The translations under genes were made by a program, and so were the position numbers. 64,000 bases of DNA from Vibrio orientalis CIP 102891 = ATCC 33934. GTDB taxonomy: Bacteria; Pseudomonadota; Gammaproteobacteria; Enterobacterales; Vibrionaceae. Positions within the stretch are counted from its first letter, which is position 1. Each line of letters opens with the position of its first letter. This document shows positions 17,101 through 25,699 of the stretch, one piece after another. The stretch covers positions 62,001 to 126,000 of the forward strand of contig NZ_ACZV01000004.1 in assembly GCF_000176235.1 (NCBI RefSeq), written 5' to 3'. The notes under the pieces were generated by a model. It had not been told where the DNA came from. It did not search any database and saw only the letters and a list, made by a program, of their open reading frames with translations.

Positions 17101-19041
17101 TTCAATAAACGAAAGAACGCATTAACTCGTATTCTTGAACAAGACTCAGTTGTAGAAAATTTATCAGATTACTTTGAGCCTGACTGTGACTTAGCGCCTA
17201 CAGACTATGGCTTAACTGTCACCGATAAAGATTTTAAACGTTATGATCGAAAAGATGATAACGGTAATGCTATTAAGCTCAATGATAAACAACGAATAGC
17301 TTTTCAAAAGCTTCTAAGGTTTGGCCCACTTTCAATGCTGCAAGGTCCCCCGGGCACAGGTAAAACCGAGTTTATTGCTGCTTTTGTTCATTACTTAATT
17401 GAAAAACAAGGCACTGAGCGAATTCTATTGGTAAGTCAGTCACATGAAGCCGTGAATACTGCTGCTGAACGAATTCGAAAACACTGTGGCCGTTTAAAAA
17501 CGGAGCTTGATGTTGTGCGTTTTAGTCGAAGTGAGTCAACCATTTCCCACTCATTACGTGACGCATATTCTGATAATATTGTTAGTCAAAAAGTAGAACA
17601 ATTTGAAACTCAATTAAAATATCGAGTGTTGAACCTAGCTAAGTCATTAAAAGCTCCAACTGATTATTTAGATGCCTATTTAACCTTAGATAAGCAAATA
17701 CTCTCACACATTACCGAGCAGCAAAGTGCATTAATAGCACTTGATGATAAAGAGTTAGTAGCTAAACAGAAGAAAGAGCTTAAAAAACAAATTGGTGAAA
17801 GAAAGTCATTAATTAACAGTAGATTGCCTCCGAGTATACGTACCAACAAAGATTGGCATGATAACTTAAGAGATGTTCATGACGGCTTAATTAAAGAGTT
17901 AAATCAAGAGTATGCTATTGAGCTAAATATCTCTAGCTCAGTTCAACGACTAGTGAAATTGTCGAAAGATATGATACGAGTTATGCAATCTGGAAATGCC
18001 AATATGGATGAATTTTTGGCTCGTTCAAAACAACTGGTTGCAGGTACTTGTGTTGGTATTGGCAACTGGAATATTGATATCGCAAGTAATCAATATGACT
18101 GGATCATTATTGATGAAGCGGCTCGTTCCATTGCAAGTGAGCTAGCAATTGCGATGCAGGTTGGCAAACGAGTGCTACTAGTGGGGGATCACAAACAGTT
18201 ACCTCCTCTTTATACCGATCCTCATAAGAAAGCGTTGGCGAGACATTTAGGTATTCAATCATCGAATGATATCGATGAATTAATTGAAAGTGATTTTGCT
18301 CGTGCGTTTGAAAGTGGTTATGGGAAACAGGTAGGTGCGAAACTGCTGGTACAGTATCGAATGGCTCCTGCTATTGGTACTTTGGTCTCTCAGTGTTTCT
18401 ATGGTGGTGAGTTAGAAAATGGTGAACGAAAGATCCCTGATATTTACCGTGATGTGCCCGAAGCATTGAGTTCAGCTACAACGTGGCTTGATACATCAAA
18501 TTTAAATAAAAAAGCATATCATCAAACAGGTTCTGGTCGAAGCATTTACAATGATGCAGAAGCTGATGCTATTGTCGATTTGCTCAAACAGGTTGATGAA
18601 AATGCAAATTTTGTTCATTCATTACTTGAGCAAGTAAAAGAAGGTGAAGCCGCTATTGGTGTGATTTGTATGTACGCCGAACAGAAAAGGCGTATCAGAC
18701 AGAAAGTTAAAAAGGCCTCTTTGTCTGATGAACTTACAAAATTATTGAAAATAGATACCGTAGATAGTTATCAGGGCAAAGAAAATCGCGTCATTATTTT
18801 ATCGGTAACACGTTCAGAGCCAAAGCAAGGTTCAGGTTTTTTAAAACTACCCAACCGAATTAATGTTGGTCTTTCAAGAGCAATGGATCGTTTGGTGATT
18901 GTTGGTGATAAGAGAATGTGGCAAGGAAAGAATAGCCAATTTCCATTTGGTGAGGTTATTAAGTTTATGGAAGAAAACGCTAGTGAAGACTTGTATCGCT
19001 TTGTAGACATTACAACCAAAAAACTTAAGAAGGCGGTATGA
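14110..19041 (+). CDS. mkoA: NERD - kinase - kinase - SF1 helicase fusion, Mokosh type I MkoA-like
   Basis: This 1643-residue protein combines four domains. Residues ~35-140 are a NERD nuclease-like domain with the PD-(D/E)xK-type pattern (E72, D74, then E87-L-K89). Residues ~235-470 resemble a protein kinase, but the catalytic loop is HRDIGKHS (H366-S373) and DFG is replaced by SNF (385-387), so it looks inactive. Residues ~520-700 are a second kinase with K534 (VVKVW), HGDLKPEN (627-634) and D647 in the DFG position. The C-terminal ~600 residues are a Upf1/Dna2-type (COG1112) helicase: Walker A GPPGTGKT (1079-1086), Walker B DEAA (1335-1338), VDSYQGKE and NVGLSRAMDRL. Kinase plus helicase next to a second gene fits Mokosh type I, an anti-phage system. 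Its start overlaps nothing; its stop overlaps the next gene by 4 bp. Confidence 0.8.
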   Translation: MDIKYWDGGLERHEIDAIKKIENVLSPPNVQKQKSANKGQGFEALQVLKKSFNEGWKGYAGFRFVNKHKQGEIDLLIVTHCNILIVELKHWNGKPVTSNKGKWFWGNEDRGKSPVEVTRNKEFLLRNLLKPFAGKFSNANFTPRVYSLVVMTGNSNFSGLNQKELAETLSLNDFCKLCTNQKLFNERFDPHSKSEVLLNDVPLLEKSLLLNDKKVEARPLSVDGWLGQEQIFEHPNEVYKEYFAQSEADKNDRAIIRSWDFDKLSNHDAKTPDGRIKIASREREVLNKIKRENRELYEHCVSSLTIPTKEKITSQYNEVVELPHGHERLNDFIVTYGENLSIDERVNLVRVLIARVADLHHLQLAHRDIGKHSIWLSTGQRVALSNFISAFVRKKETVGDVRDELSVYNQATPSLTPYHYDVSRLAIIAWSILEAKRLTPALEKSLEVDLSQCDAWYGDTLLRALNGKDFANAGEFLDALVEQEPSKEAAFSFSTQELERFVKASKISKLHPELEEISANDSKEVFKAITGVVKVWNNINPTDINAGLGLRTLSFLERVEKLQSLNLSFIPTVVDYGITARDSSLYLVNEWIEGETLEPYRMRNRRNDIVKSLVAHIEHMHSLGIAHGDLKPENVLVDKHGDVFIIDVLDFHHDAEGLLNTEYSPADIDNSSAFERDNYAVMKISAELLEIDWGTESSSFEAVSKAIIHELEDVDFGFRELTRFKDAVLNPEKTAQPSVETIDIEIGGARESFDPLTIYPDNGKLYVSIEDSDKKASGLVMNFCGLGGFFRLFFDQVSFTFEHGLAPKTRDSIYPRDIENAVLELPFAIRITQGRASNLEALNRRIRQFYSFENAVKQFQLKQRKVEPLSVEHPTDTIEAEHSVKPISTKDLWKAILKTETESHPYVELIGEPRTHKDDKDILILSYEAEKDPLDGFTAKDQVEAIIVNDEEDYFIGEVNLSASGLNRVQLSRYSKRAHRLTEDDIIFFRSKADKSSFNKRKNALTRILEQDSVVENLSDYFEPDCDLAPTDYGLTVTDKDFKRYDRKDDNGNAIKLNDKQRIAFQKLLRFGPLSMLQGPPGTGKTEFIAAFVHYLIEKQGTERILLVSQSHEAVNTAAERIRKHCGRLKTELDVVRFSRSESTISHSLRDAYSDNIVSQKVEQFETQLKYRVLNLAKSLKAPTDYLDAYLTLDKQILSHITEQQSALIALDDKELVAKQKKELKKQIGERKSLINSRLPPSIRTNKDWHDNLRDVHDGLIKELNQEYAIELNISSSVQRLVKLSKDMIRVMQSGNANMDEFLARSKQLVAGTCVGIGNWNIDIASNQYDWIIIDEAARSIASELAIAMQVGKRVLLVGDHKQLPPLYTDPHKKALARHLGIQSSNDIDELIESDFARAFESGYGKQVGAKLLVQYRMAPAIGTLVSQCFYGGELENGERKIPDIYRDVPEALSSATTWLDTSNLNKKAYHQTGSGRSIYNDAEADAIVDLLKQVDENANFVHSLLEQVKEGEAAIGVICMYAEQKRRIRQKVKKASLSDELTKLLKIDTVDSYQGKENRVIILSVTRSEPKQGSGFLKLPNRINVGLSRAMDRLVIVGDKRMWQGKNSQFPFGEVIKFMEENASEDLYRFVDITTKKLKKAV

Positions 19042-20432
19042 CTCTTATGGAAAACACAACGATTGAATTTAATGAAGTAGATTATATTGTGCCTACTGAA
19101 ACATTTGGCATTGAATATTCTTACTTAAGTAAGCAAGGTTTTCCGTTCATAAAAGAGTTTTTGCTTAAAGCACTTTATATTTCACCGCTTTCTAAGTTTG
19201 AACTATCCTCATTTTTTGGCTTTAATCAGCGTGAATTAGCGGCTGCTATTGAGGAACCAGTCAGTAATGGTGAAGTTGCATATTCTGACGAAGGGAAGTT
19301 ATTTCTAACCACATTGGCGAAAGGGTACTTTTCATCATTGGATGATAAACCTATGCTCGAAAAGCCACAGTCTAGGACTTCTTCTGTTTCATTTGAACTC
19401 GCTGGGTTTAATAAAGTCAAAAATCAGCATGAAAATTGGCATACAGGCCTTCGTTTAAATGTTAATCATGAAGTGCAAAGCTTAAGTGAACTGCATGCAA
19501 GAGCGATGTTTACTAAACACTTTCAGCGGCTAGTAGAGAAAGGTGAGCTAGGTGTAATTAAGACTCATGATAACTCGTTACCTAGCCTTTATTCTGTTGA
19601 TAAAGTATCTAGAAAGAAAACTATCGCTCACAGAGTTAAACGGAAATTTGAGATAGATTTAGACAGTCGTATTAAGCCTTTTTACGTTGATAAGCTTTAT
19701 GAGAATGATGAGGCAATTACACAGGCTATTGCACAAGAAACTGACAACATCAGATTAGGTAACAACCTAGATAGTATTGCTGCTGCATGGGATGCTCTTG
19801 AAGATATGTCTGTTAGCCGTTTTGTTAAAGGTGAGAGTATCGACTTTCGTGGAATGCTCGCGGAAATGGTAGCAGGCTCTTTTGATAAGCCGTATGAGCT
19901 TTTGGTTGGTCCGTTATATGGCAAGCAACCTTGGAATGTTATTGAGAGCAAATTAAAGAAACTCAAGACCCAGAAAAAGACGCAAAAACCAAGAGAGCTA
20001 TGCTGGTTTGGTGCTAATACTCGTTATTGGGGAATGAGTGAAGGCTTTAATAAAGCTAAAGATAGCCTCATTAACTATAAAATGAATGGAAAAAACACAA
20101 ATTATAAGCTGAAGGTGTATTTACCTTGTGATGACCATCAGAATGTTGAAAGGCAAGCTGGTAGAGCATGGAAACACAAATTAGGTAGCATTGAGTTTTG
20201 TGAAGGTATTAGAAACGGCTTATTTGATGGTAGCGTTGAGGTTTTACTCTTAGATAATGACTTTGCTGCGGTAAGTTACCATTTATCACTGCCTGATCTT
20301 AGCCCTGTTCATATTCCGCTAGGTTTTTTCACTACAGACCAAAAGTTGGTTGCCAAAATAGCTAGCATTGCTAATGAGTTTTTAAAAGACTCAGTATCTC
20401 ATGGAAAGCCGAATTTAATCGGTAAATTGTAA
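19038..20432 (+). CDS. mkoB: MkoB-like partner with winged-helix-like N-terminus and possible PLD-like C-terminus
   Basis: The 464-residue product is translationally coupled to the helicase gene (ATGA overlap), so the two form one operon. Residues ~35-95 look like a winged helix (LLKALYISPLSKFELSSF, then a wing). The middle is charged. Residues ~320-450 suggest a phospholipase-D-like fold: strands at LCWFGANTRYWG, LKVYLPCDD and VEVLLLDNDFAAVSYHL, followed by a typical domain end. In Mokosh type I the partner is described as a PLD-family nuclease. No canonical HxKxxxxD motif is visible, so it is either very divergent or catalytically dead. Function is inferred mainly from context. Confidence 0.65.
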   Translation: MTLMENTTIEFNEVDYIVPTETFGIEYSYLSKQGFPFIKEFLLKALYISPLSKFELSSFFGFNQRELAAAIEEPVSNGEVAYSDEGKLFLTTLAKGYFSSLDDKPMLEKPQSRTSSVSFELAGFNKVKNQHENWHTGLRLNVNHEVQSLSELHARAMFTKHFQRLVEKGELGVIKTHDNSLPSLYSVDKVSRKKTIAHRVKRKFEIDLDSRIKPFYVDKLYENDEAITQAIAQETDNIRLGNNLDSIAAAWDALEDMSVSRFVKGESIDFRGMLAEMVAGSFDKPYELLVGPLYGKQPWNVIESKLKKLKTQKKTQKPRELCWFGANTRYWGMSEGFNKAKDSLINYKMNGKNTNYKLKVYLPCDDHQNVERQAGRAWKHKLGSIEFCEGIRNGLFDGSVEVLLLDNDFAAVSYHLSLPDLSPVHIPLGFFTTDQKLVAKIASIANEFLKDSVSHGKPNLIGKL

Positions 20433-20749
20433 GTTAGAGCCTGATTTTGGGAAGTGTTACATCTGATTTTAGCAGTATAGTGGATGAGCTATCTAGAACA
20501 GTTGCATACAATCTGTTTGCAGTACTAAAAGTAATCTAAAAAGACAGTGTATCCTAAGGAGTGTAACTCGCTTTTGTCCAAAGACGTGCTGACACCGCTC
20601 TCGGCAAACACGTCTTTGCCTTGAAGTTGTTTAGTGTAAATTATGATTAGGCTCCTGGCATCACATCTACGCACTATAAAAACTTATCCGAGCTTACTGG
20701 CTGAAGCACTAGGCAGGATAATATCCAAAATGTCGGATCTCACACCTAA
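20433..20749. other. Non-coding stretch after the island, with flanking 17-mer and hairpin
   Basis: It holds TAACTCGCTTTTGTCCA at 20564-20580, the right-hand partner of the left flank. Overlapping its last base is a perfect 9-bp inverted repeat, AAAGACGTG (20580-20588) and CACGTCTTT (20609-20617). The 60-codon frame at 20643-20825 runs into the lacI-type gene and is not credible. Confidence 0.5.
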
Positions 20750-21769
20750 TTATGCAGTAGTTCTTTTTACCAATTTAGTTGGCACCATCATCCTCACCAA
20801 GCTTCTGTTTTTATTGTTGATTTGATCAACGATAATTTTCACACACTCACGCGCTAGACGACGGAAGTCTTGGTGGAAAGTGGTCAGTTGGTAGCTCAAC
20901 CATTCTGCTTGTGGAATGTTGTCGAAGCCGATGACTTTCAGATCTTGAGGGATACGAATACCACACTCAATACGTGCAATGTCCATTACCGCCATTGCAA
21001 GGTTGTCGGTTGCACAGAACACGGCTTCTGGACGATCCTTATCGGCCAGCATAGCACGTACTTTATCCAGTGAACTTGCGTAGTCGTAGCTCGCTTCAAT
21101 GAGGCGTGGTGCTTTACCCGTTAAGTCTTCAAACTCAGAGCTGAAGCCGCTTTGGCGCTCGTCATTGGTAAAGGTTGGCACTTCTCCCGTCAGGTAAACC
21201 GCGTTTTTCACTCCACGTTCGTGCAGCAGTTGCGCCGCTTGTTGACCAGCTTCGTAGTTATCGCTGACAACGTGGCTACTTTTAGTTCCTTCCACTACAC
21301 GAGCGTACTGAACAATAGGGATATCGAACTCTTCACATTCTTCATAAAGTGACTTGTTGAACGTTGCTGATGCGGCGATGACGCCATCGACTCTGTATTG
21401 GAAGATGTTAGGGATCGAATGGTTGTCATTGCCATCAACTTGCCACGGAATAAGCACGGCTGAGTAGCCCTGTTTTTGTAACTCAGATGAGATGAGCTGC
21501 AGGGTTTTCATGTGAATAGGGTAGTCTGCATCTGGGAAAACTAAGCCAATCAATTTGGATTCGTTTGTTGTTAGGCTACGGGCAAAGGCATTGGGGCGAT
21601 AATTGAGTGCTTTTGCGGCTTCAAACACTTTTTGCTTGGTTTTGTCTGATACCGAACTGCCCGGTACAAATACGCGAGAGACAGTGGATTGAGAAACGCC
21701 AGCCAATTTAGCGACATCTTTAGAGGTGACGGTAGGTTTTGACGCCGAGGCGTGTTTTGAAGAGTTCAT
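20750..21769 (-). CDS. LacI/GalR family transcriptional regulator
   Basis: This is a 339-residue regulator. The N-terminal HTH and hinge are typical (SKDVAKLAGVSQSTVSRVF, ALNYRPNAFARSL), followed by a type I periplasmic-binding-protein fold (LIGLVFPDADYP, DGVIAA, VIGFDNIP). A 12-residue polar extension precedes the HTH. It is the last gene of a minus-strand group with a porin, a SnoaL-like protein and an MFS carrier and is expected to repress them. Palindromes sharing GGTACGYAYTCA lie before its own start and upstream of the MFS gene. Confidence 0.92.
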   Translation of the reverse strand: MNSSKHASASKPTVTSKDVAKLAGVSQSTVSRVFVPGSSVSDKTKQKVFEAAKALNYRPNAFARSLTTNESKLIGLVFPDADYPIHMKTLQLISSELQKQGYSAVLIPWQVDGNDNHSIPNIFQYRVDGVIAASATFNKSLYEECEEFDIPIVQYARVVEGTKSSHVVSDNYEAGQQAAQLLHERGVKNAVYLTGEVPTFTNDERQSGFSSEFEDLTGKAPRLIEASYDYASSLDKVRAMLADKDRPEAVFCATDNLAMAVMDIARIECGIRIPQDLKVIGFDNIPQAEWLSYQLTTFHQDFRRLARECVKIIVDQINNKNRSLVRMMVPTKLVKRTTA

Positions 21770-21811
21770 AGACCATGCTTTTGAGCCAAAATAACAGACT
21801 ACAGAGTATCA

Positions 21812-21829
21812 TGAATAGGTACGTATTCA
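21812..21829. promoter_or_regulatory. Candidate LacI-family operator upstream of the regulator gene
   Basis: TGAATAGGTACGTATTCA is an 18-bp near-palindrome (8 of 9 pairs) lying 43 bp upstream of the lacI-type start. Confidence 0.5.
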
Positions 21830-21904
21830 AAAAGTCTGTATGTAAGAATAGCATGAAAAACAAGGGGTAGTCTGTAATATTGGGTATTTGGCTGGGTATA
21901 ACCC

Positions 21905-21950
21905 AAAAAGCTCTGAGTCGTTAAAATATAACGCCGCAGAGCTTTTAATT
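21905..21950 (-). terminator. Terminator of the porin gene
   Basis: On the minus strand, AAAAGCTCTG pairs with CAGAGCTTTTT around an inner CGTTA/TAACG hairpin and ends in Ts. It follows the porin stop at 21984. Confidence 0.8.
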
Positions 21951-21983
21951 AGGGGGCTGATTAATCAGCAGTGTCGCTCGTGA

Positions 21984-23060
21984 TTAGAAGTAGTAACGGA
22001 TGCCCGCGGCAAATTGGTCATCGCTATTTTCATACTTCACGCCATTGTGTGAATCTTTGCCGTTATCGAATTGGTATTCCGTCCACACTAAGAACTTGTT
22101 CTTCTTAAAGTGGTACTCAAGGCCAGGGATAATAAGCTGACGTTCATAACCATTTGCGTTGTCGTCGGTATCCGTTAAGTAGTTAACGTTAAAGGTAGGG
22201 CGCAAACCATTTTCAAAGTGGTAGTACGTGAAGAGTTCAGCACCGCGGTGGTCGTAGAATTCGGCTTGGTTGGTGGTTTCCCAGTTTGAACCTTGGCTGT
22301 AAGTGAAGCCAACGAACAGGCCATCATTCGTGTAGTTCACACCCAATAAACCGATGCGCTGTGTATCGCCGTCTTTGATGTTCTGAACACCCGCATCAAC
22401 ATCGTCAAACTCATTCTGGTGGTAGGCTAAACCAATGGTTAACCCATCCATGATGGTGTAGAGCGTTGATGCTCCCATACCGTTTTTCAGTGTTGCTGTT
22501 AAACCATCGGCTAGGTCAACATCTTCGCGAGTGGTTTGGTACGTGAAGCCGTATTTCCAGTTGTCGCTGATGTTGTTACGGTAAGTAATTGAGTTCTCAG
22601 CACGACCTGTACCTGAAGCAATACCCCAGTCAGACAGGTTGTAGTAACCAGAACCACGCGAGCCAAATACACGACCCATATCGGTAAACCAAGCTACATC
22701 GTAGAAGGTAGACCACTGCTTGGTGCCCGCGGCTATCTTGCCGTATTTGTCGTGCTCTACGCCTGCGTATAGAAGTCGATCGTAAATATTGTTGCCGTTA
22801 GCACCTGAGTTGTAACCCCATTCGGCATGGCCAAAACCAGTCCAGCCGTTGTCTAAGCCCATTTGACCTTTTAGGCCAAAACGAGAGCTACCGCTATTCC
22901 ATTCGCCATTGTGTTCACCGCCTTTATCTTGGTAGCGAACATCAAAACGACCATCTAGAGTAAGGCTATCGCCCGCGTCATTGGTAAATGTATGTGCAGC
23001 AAAAGCAGAACCCGAAGTAAGTGCTGTTAGGATCACTGCAGAAAGAATCGACTTTTTCAT
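21984..23060 (-). CDS. General outer-membrane porin (OmpU/OmpC-like)
   Basis: This 358-residue outer-membrane trimeric-type porin has a signal peptide MKKSILSAVILTALTSGSAFA, about 16 predicted strands and the terminal Phe in AAGIRYYF. The PEFG-like loop 3 region around VFGSRGSGYYNLSDWG is present. It is co-oriented with the SnoaL and MFS genes but separated by two hairpins, and has its own terminator, so it may be separately expressed. It probably admits the substrate handled by the neighbouring MFS carrier. Confidence 0.88.
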   Translation of the reverse strand: MKKSILSAVILTALTSGSAFAAHTFTNDAGDSLTLDGRFDVRYQDKGGEHNGEWNSGSSRFGLKGQMGLDNGWTGFGHAEWGYNSGANGNNIYDRLLYAGVEHDKYGKIAAGTKQWSTFYDVAWFTDMGRVFGSRGSGYYNLSDWGIASGTGRAENSITYRNNISDNWKYGFTYQTTREDVDLADGLTATLKNGMGASTLYTIMDGLTIGLAYHQNEFDDVDAGVQNIKDGDTQRIGLLGVNYTNDGLFVGFTYSQGSNWETTNQAEFYDHRGAELFTYYHFENGLRPTFNVNYLTDTDDNANGYERQLIIPGLEYHFKKNKFLVWTEYQFDNGKDSHNGVKYENSDDQFAAGIRYYF

Positions 23061-23087
23061 TGTAATTCTCTTTATTCAGGCCGTAGA

Positions 23088-23105
23088 AAGCCACCGTGCT
23101 TTCAA
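23088..23105 (-). other. Leader hairpin of the porin mRNA
   Basis: GAAAGC and GCTTTC flank a 6-bp loop about 30 bp upstream of the porin start. Porin leaders are common small-RNA targets, so a regulatory role is possible but unproven. Confidence 0.35.
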
Positions 23106-23184
23106 GCCCGTTATATTAGTAATGGTTTTGCAGGGTGTGCCCATCCGTGAGGCACAAGTTGAATTATCTTGGGTGGAGCAAGTT

Positions 23185-23234
23185 GCCGAGGGCGAGAAGG
23201 AGCCCTCGGCAGTAATATCTACCTAGCGTAGGTA
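23185..23234 (-). terminator. Two hairpins between the SnoaL-like and porin genes
   Basis: GCCGAGGGC/GCCCTCGGC (23185-23210) and TACCTA/TAGGTA (23220-23234) are both perfect. No strong T-run follows on the minus strand, so they may act as partial terminators or RNA-stability elements. Confidence 0.5.
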
Positions 23235-23259
23235 AGATCTAGATAGACAATGGACTAGG

Positions 23260-24276
23260 TTACAGCGTTGGGTTTAGGATTGATGAAGTGCGTTCAAACA
23301 CGTCCAGACCTTGCTGTTTTAGCCAGTAAGGAAGGTCGATCAGTACCCAGTTTTCAGATAGCTTGTCGCCGTCACGGTAGTACACGTCAACCACTTGCAT
23401 GTCGGCACGAACTTCGCCGCCAGTCATGCCAAGGAAGCCACCTGTTGGCGTGTTTGATAGGTTTGGCCAACCGAAGAAACAAGAGAAGTTACCTTCAGCG
23501 AAGCGACAAACGTGACCGTTAAACTTCTTGTCTTTCAGGTTGTTGCGGAAAGGAAGTTGGTGCTGCTGTTGGTAACGAGGAATGGTGTAAGACGCGCCGA
23601 TACCACAAGGGCCGTACCAGATCATGTCTTTAGACCAGCTCTTCTCTAGAACTTCTGGTGGGCAGCCCATTGCGCCACTGTCGTTCAGAGCAGAAAGGTC
23701 ATCAACCATCTTGTTCACTAGAGCAAGCGTTGCTACGCCTTCTTCTGGAGCGGCATCTTCAAACAGTAGACCGTCGTGGTTACGTGGACCAGGGTATACG
23801 AAGTGCTTACCTGTTGATGGTGGTAATGGGTAGCAACCCGCTTGATCCATCATGCCTAGTAGGTCTAGGAACAGACCTGTCTTAGTGATCTTGCCGTCAA
23901 CAACACAGTTAAACTCTGCGTAGCGAACGTTCATTATTTTGCCAGTAGGACGCATGCCTAGGTATTCAGCGTCGAATAGACCCATGAAGTGACCCATGCT
24001 CATTACCCAAATTTCATCTGGGTTGATTTCGTTGTTACCACCGATGAAGATATCTTGACGACGCTGCATGCGAGTCATTGATTTCATCATTGGAGACCAG
24101 AATACGTCAGCCGCAGCTTGAGCACCTTCTTGCTCACGGAATGGGTAAACACCGCGCCACAAGTAGTCTTCAGAAGTGTGTGCTTTCAATACTTCAGCCA
24201 CGTTCTCGTGAGTTGCGTTTTCCATTGCATCAAAGTATTCGCGAACAATGCGTTTAGCTTCTTGATATTTAGACAT
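23260..24276 (-). CDS. Double SnoaL/NTF2-like protein
   Basis: This 338-residue cytoplasmic protein consists of two SnoaL/nuclear-transport-factor-2-like domains (about residues 1-155 and 185-335). Each half begins with an amphipathic helix and carries a matching W-x-G element (DYLWRGVYPF and DMIWYGPCGI), which indicates an internal duplication. SnoaL folds act as aldol cyclases, isomerases or hydratases on small ring compounds or sugars, but no conserved catalytic set can be assigned here. It lies between an MFS carrier and a porin under LacI-type control, so it probably acts on the imported substrate. Confidence 0.75.
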   Translation of the reverse strand: MSKYQEAKRIVREYFDAMENATHENVAEVLKAHTSEDYLWRGVYPFREQEGAQAAADVFWSPMMKSMTRMQRRQDIFIGGNNEINPDEIWVMSMGHFMGLFDAEYLGMRPTGKIMNVRYAEFNCVVDGKITKTGLFLDLLGMMDQAGCYPLPPSTGKHFVYPGPRNHDGLLFEDAAPEEGVATLALVNKMVDDLSALNDSGAMGCPPEVLEKSWSKDMIWYGPCGIGASYTIPRYQQQHQLPFRNNLKDKKFNGHVCRFAEGNFSCFFGWPNLSNTPTGGFLGMTGGEVRADMQVVDVYYRDGDKLSENWVLIDLPYWLKQQGLDVFERTSSILNPTL

Positions 24277-24403
24277 AATTCATTCTCTTTTTGTTGTCGA
24301 GTCAACATTCGGAACAGGACTCGATTGGGATTTTGTCACCGGCTGACTGATCAGCCGGATTAATGTTTATTTAGTGTCTTGGCTGGCTTTCAACGAAAGG
24401 GGA

Positions 24404-25699
24404 TTAAGCTTTTGCTGTTTCCGCTTTTTTGCTCTTGTCGAAGATGCCGCCCTTTAACGTTTCAGGTAGAGATAGCCACAGTAGACCAGCCACAATCCAT
24501 ACGATTGGTGAGCCCCACATCGCTGTTGCAAGGTCGCTGCGCTCTTGGATGAATACCAGCACCATTGGTGCCCACATGCCGATGATACGACCGCCGTGGA
24601 ATAGCGCTGCACCGAAGCTGCGTAGGTGAGCTGGGAACAGTTCTGAGAAGTAGCCACCCCATACTGCTGAAGCTGATAGGCCGAAGTTGTAGATAAGACC
24701 TAGGATAGCCAGCATGTTAAGGCTGCCGATCATCACGTCGCTTGGAGCAACGAAGAATACCGATGCCATGATGCCCGCTAGGATGAAACCGAATGCGTTA
24801 ACCTTACGACCGTATTTGTCTGCAATCGCACCCCATACCCAAGCACCGAATAGAGAACCGAATGCCGAGATAGAGAAGATGATGCCGATAGTCGCGCCGT
24901 CGAATTGACGAACTTCTTTTAGGTACGTTGTCACAAAGCCTGAGAAGAACTGGTAACCGTAGAAGTTAAGACCAGCTAGCAATAGACAAGTGATAGTTAG
25001 CTTGCGGTAAGGCGCGCTAAGCATTTCGCCCCAAGAACCTTTTTTCGCTGGTGCGTTTGATTCTTCCGCTTTTGCTTGGTCTTCTTCACCGTAAGCGATC
25101 ACTTTTTTGTCGCTCGGCAGGATAAAGATCATTATTACGGCCGCTGCTAGAGGAGGAATACCACCTACCCACATTAGGCTTTGCCAAGGCGCGTCAATGC
25201 TTGAGATAAATGCTGCATAAGCCCCCATTGCCATTAAAGCAACAGAGAACATTGAAGAAGCAAATGCCGTTAACTTACCGCGAACGGTAGGCGTGAATAG
25301 GCCAATCATTAGGCTTACCGCTACCGTGAAGTAACCACCCAAAGAAATACCGATGATGAAACGCATTGCTGCCCACATAGCGTAGTCAGTAAACATCATG
25401 TTGATGATGGTCGCGCCGCCGTTCAGTGCAGTGATGGCAATAAGAGTCGATTTCTTACCAAAGTTTGAAGCCACCCACGCACAGCTCAGAGCACCAATAA
25501 GTGCGCCAACCGACTGCCATGTGTAGAACTGAGCGGTATCCGCTAGGTTAATGCCATCATACGCATCAACGATGTATGGGCGTACGTAGTCAATAATTAC
25601 AAAGTTATAACAATAGAAAAAGTAGCCCACTAGAATTGCTAGATATGCAGCTACCCTTTGAATCATAGGAACTTCGCTCATGTGTTTTTTATTCGTCAT
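24404..25699 (-). CDS. MFS transporter
   Basis: The product is a 431-residue inner-membrane carrier with 12 hydrophobic segments and a charged central loop (~residues 198-220). The MFS signature appears as VASNFGKKSTLI after helix 2 and again as IADKYGRKVNAF in the second half; RFIIGISLGGYF is helix 4. It most resembles organic-acid/aromatic-acid or sialic-acid type H+ symporters. It heads the LacI-linked group. The start at 25699 may instead be the ATG six codons later; neither has a strong ribosome site. Confidence 0.85.
   Translation of the reverse strand: MTNKKHMSEVPMIQRVAAYLAILVGYFFYCYNFVIIDYVRPYIVDAYDGINLADTAQFYTWQSVGALIGALSCAWVASNFGKKSTLIAITALNGGATIINMMFTDYAMWAAMRFIIGISLGGYFTVAVSLMIGLFTPTVRGKLTAFASSMFSVALMAMGAYAAFISSIDAPWQSLMWVGGIPPLAAAVIMIFILPSDKKVIAYGEEDQAKAEESNAPAKKGSWGEMLSAPYRKLTITCLLLAGLNFYGYQFFSGFVTTYLKEVRQFDGATIGIIFSISAFGSLFGAWVWGAIADKYGRKVNAFGFILAGIMASVFFVAPSDVMIGSLNMLAILGLIYNFGLSASAVWGGYFSELFPAHLRSFGAALFHGGRIIGMWAPMVLVFIQERSDLATAMWGSPIVWIVAGLLWLSLPETLKGGIFDKSKKAETAKA

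Noticed and set aside
20643-20825. 60-codon open frame after the Mokosh-like genes
   Set aside because: It runs into the 3' end of the lacI-type gene on the other strand and lacks a ribosome site.
22981-23226. Plus-strand frame antisense to the porin start
   Set aside because: It is a shadow of the porin coding strand; no independent ribosome site or protein features.
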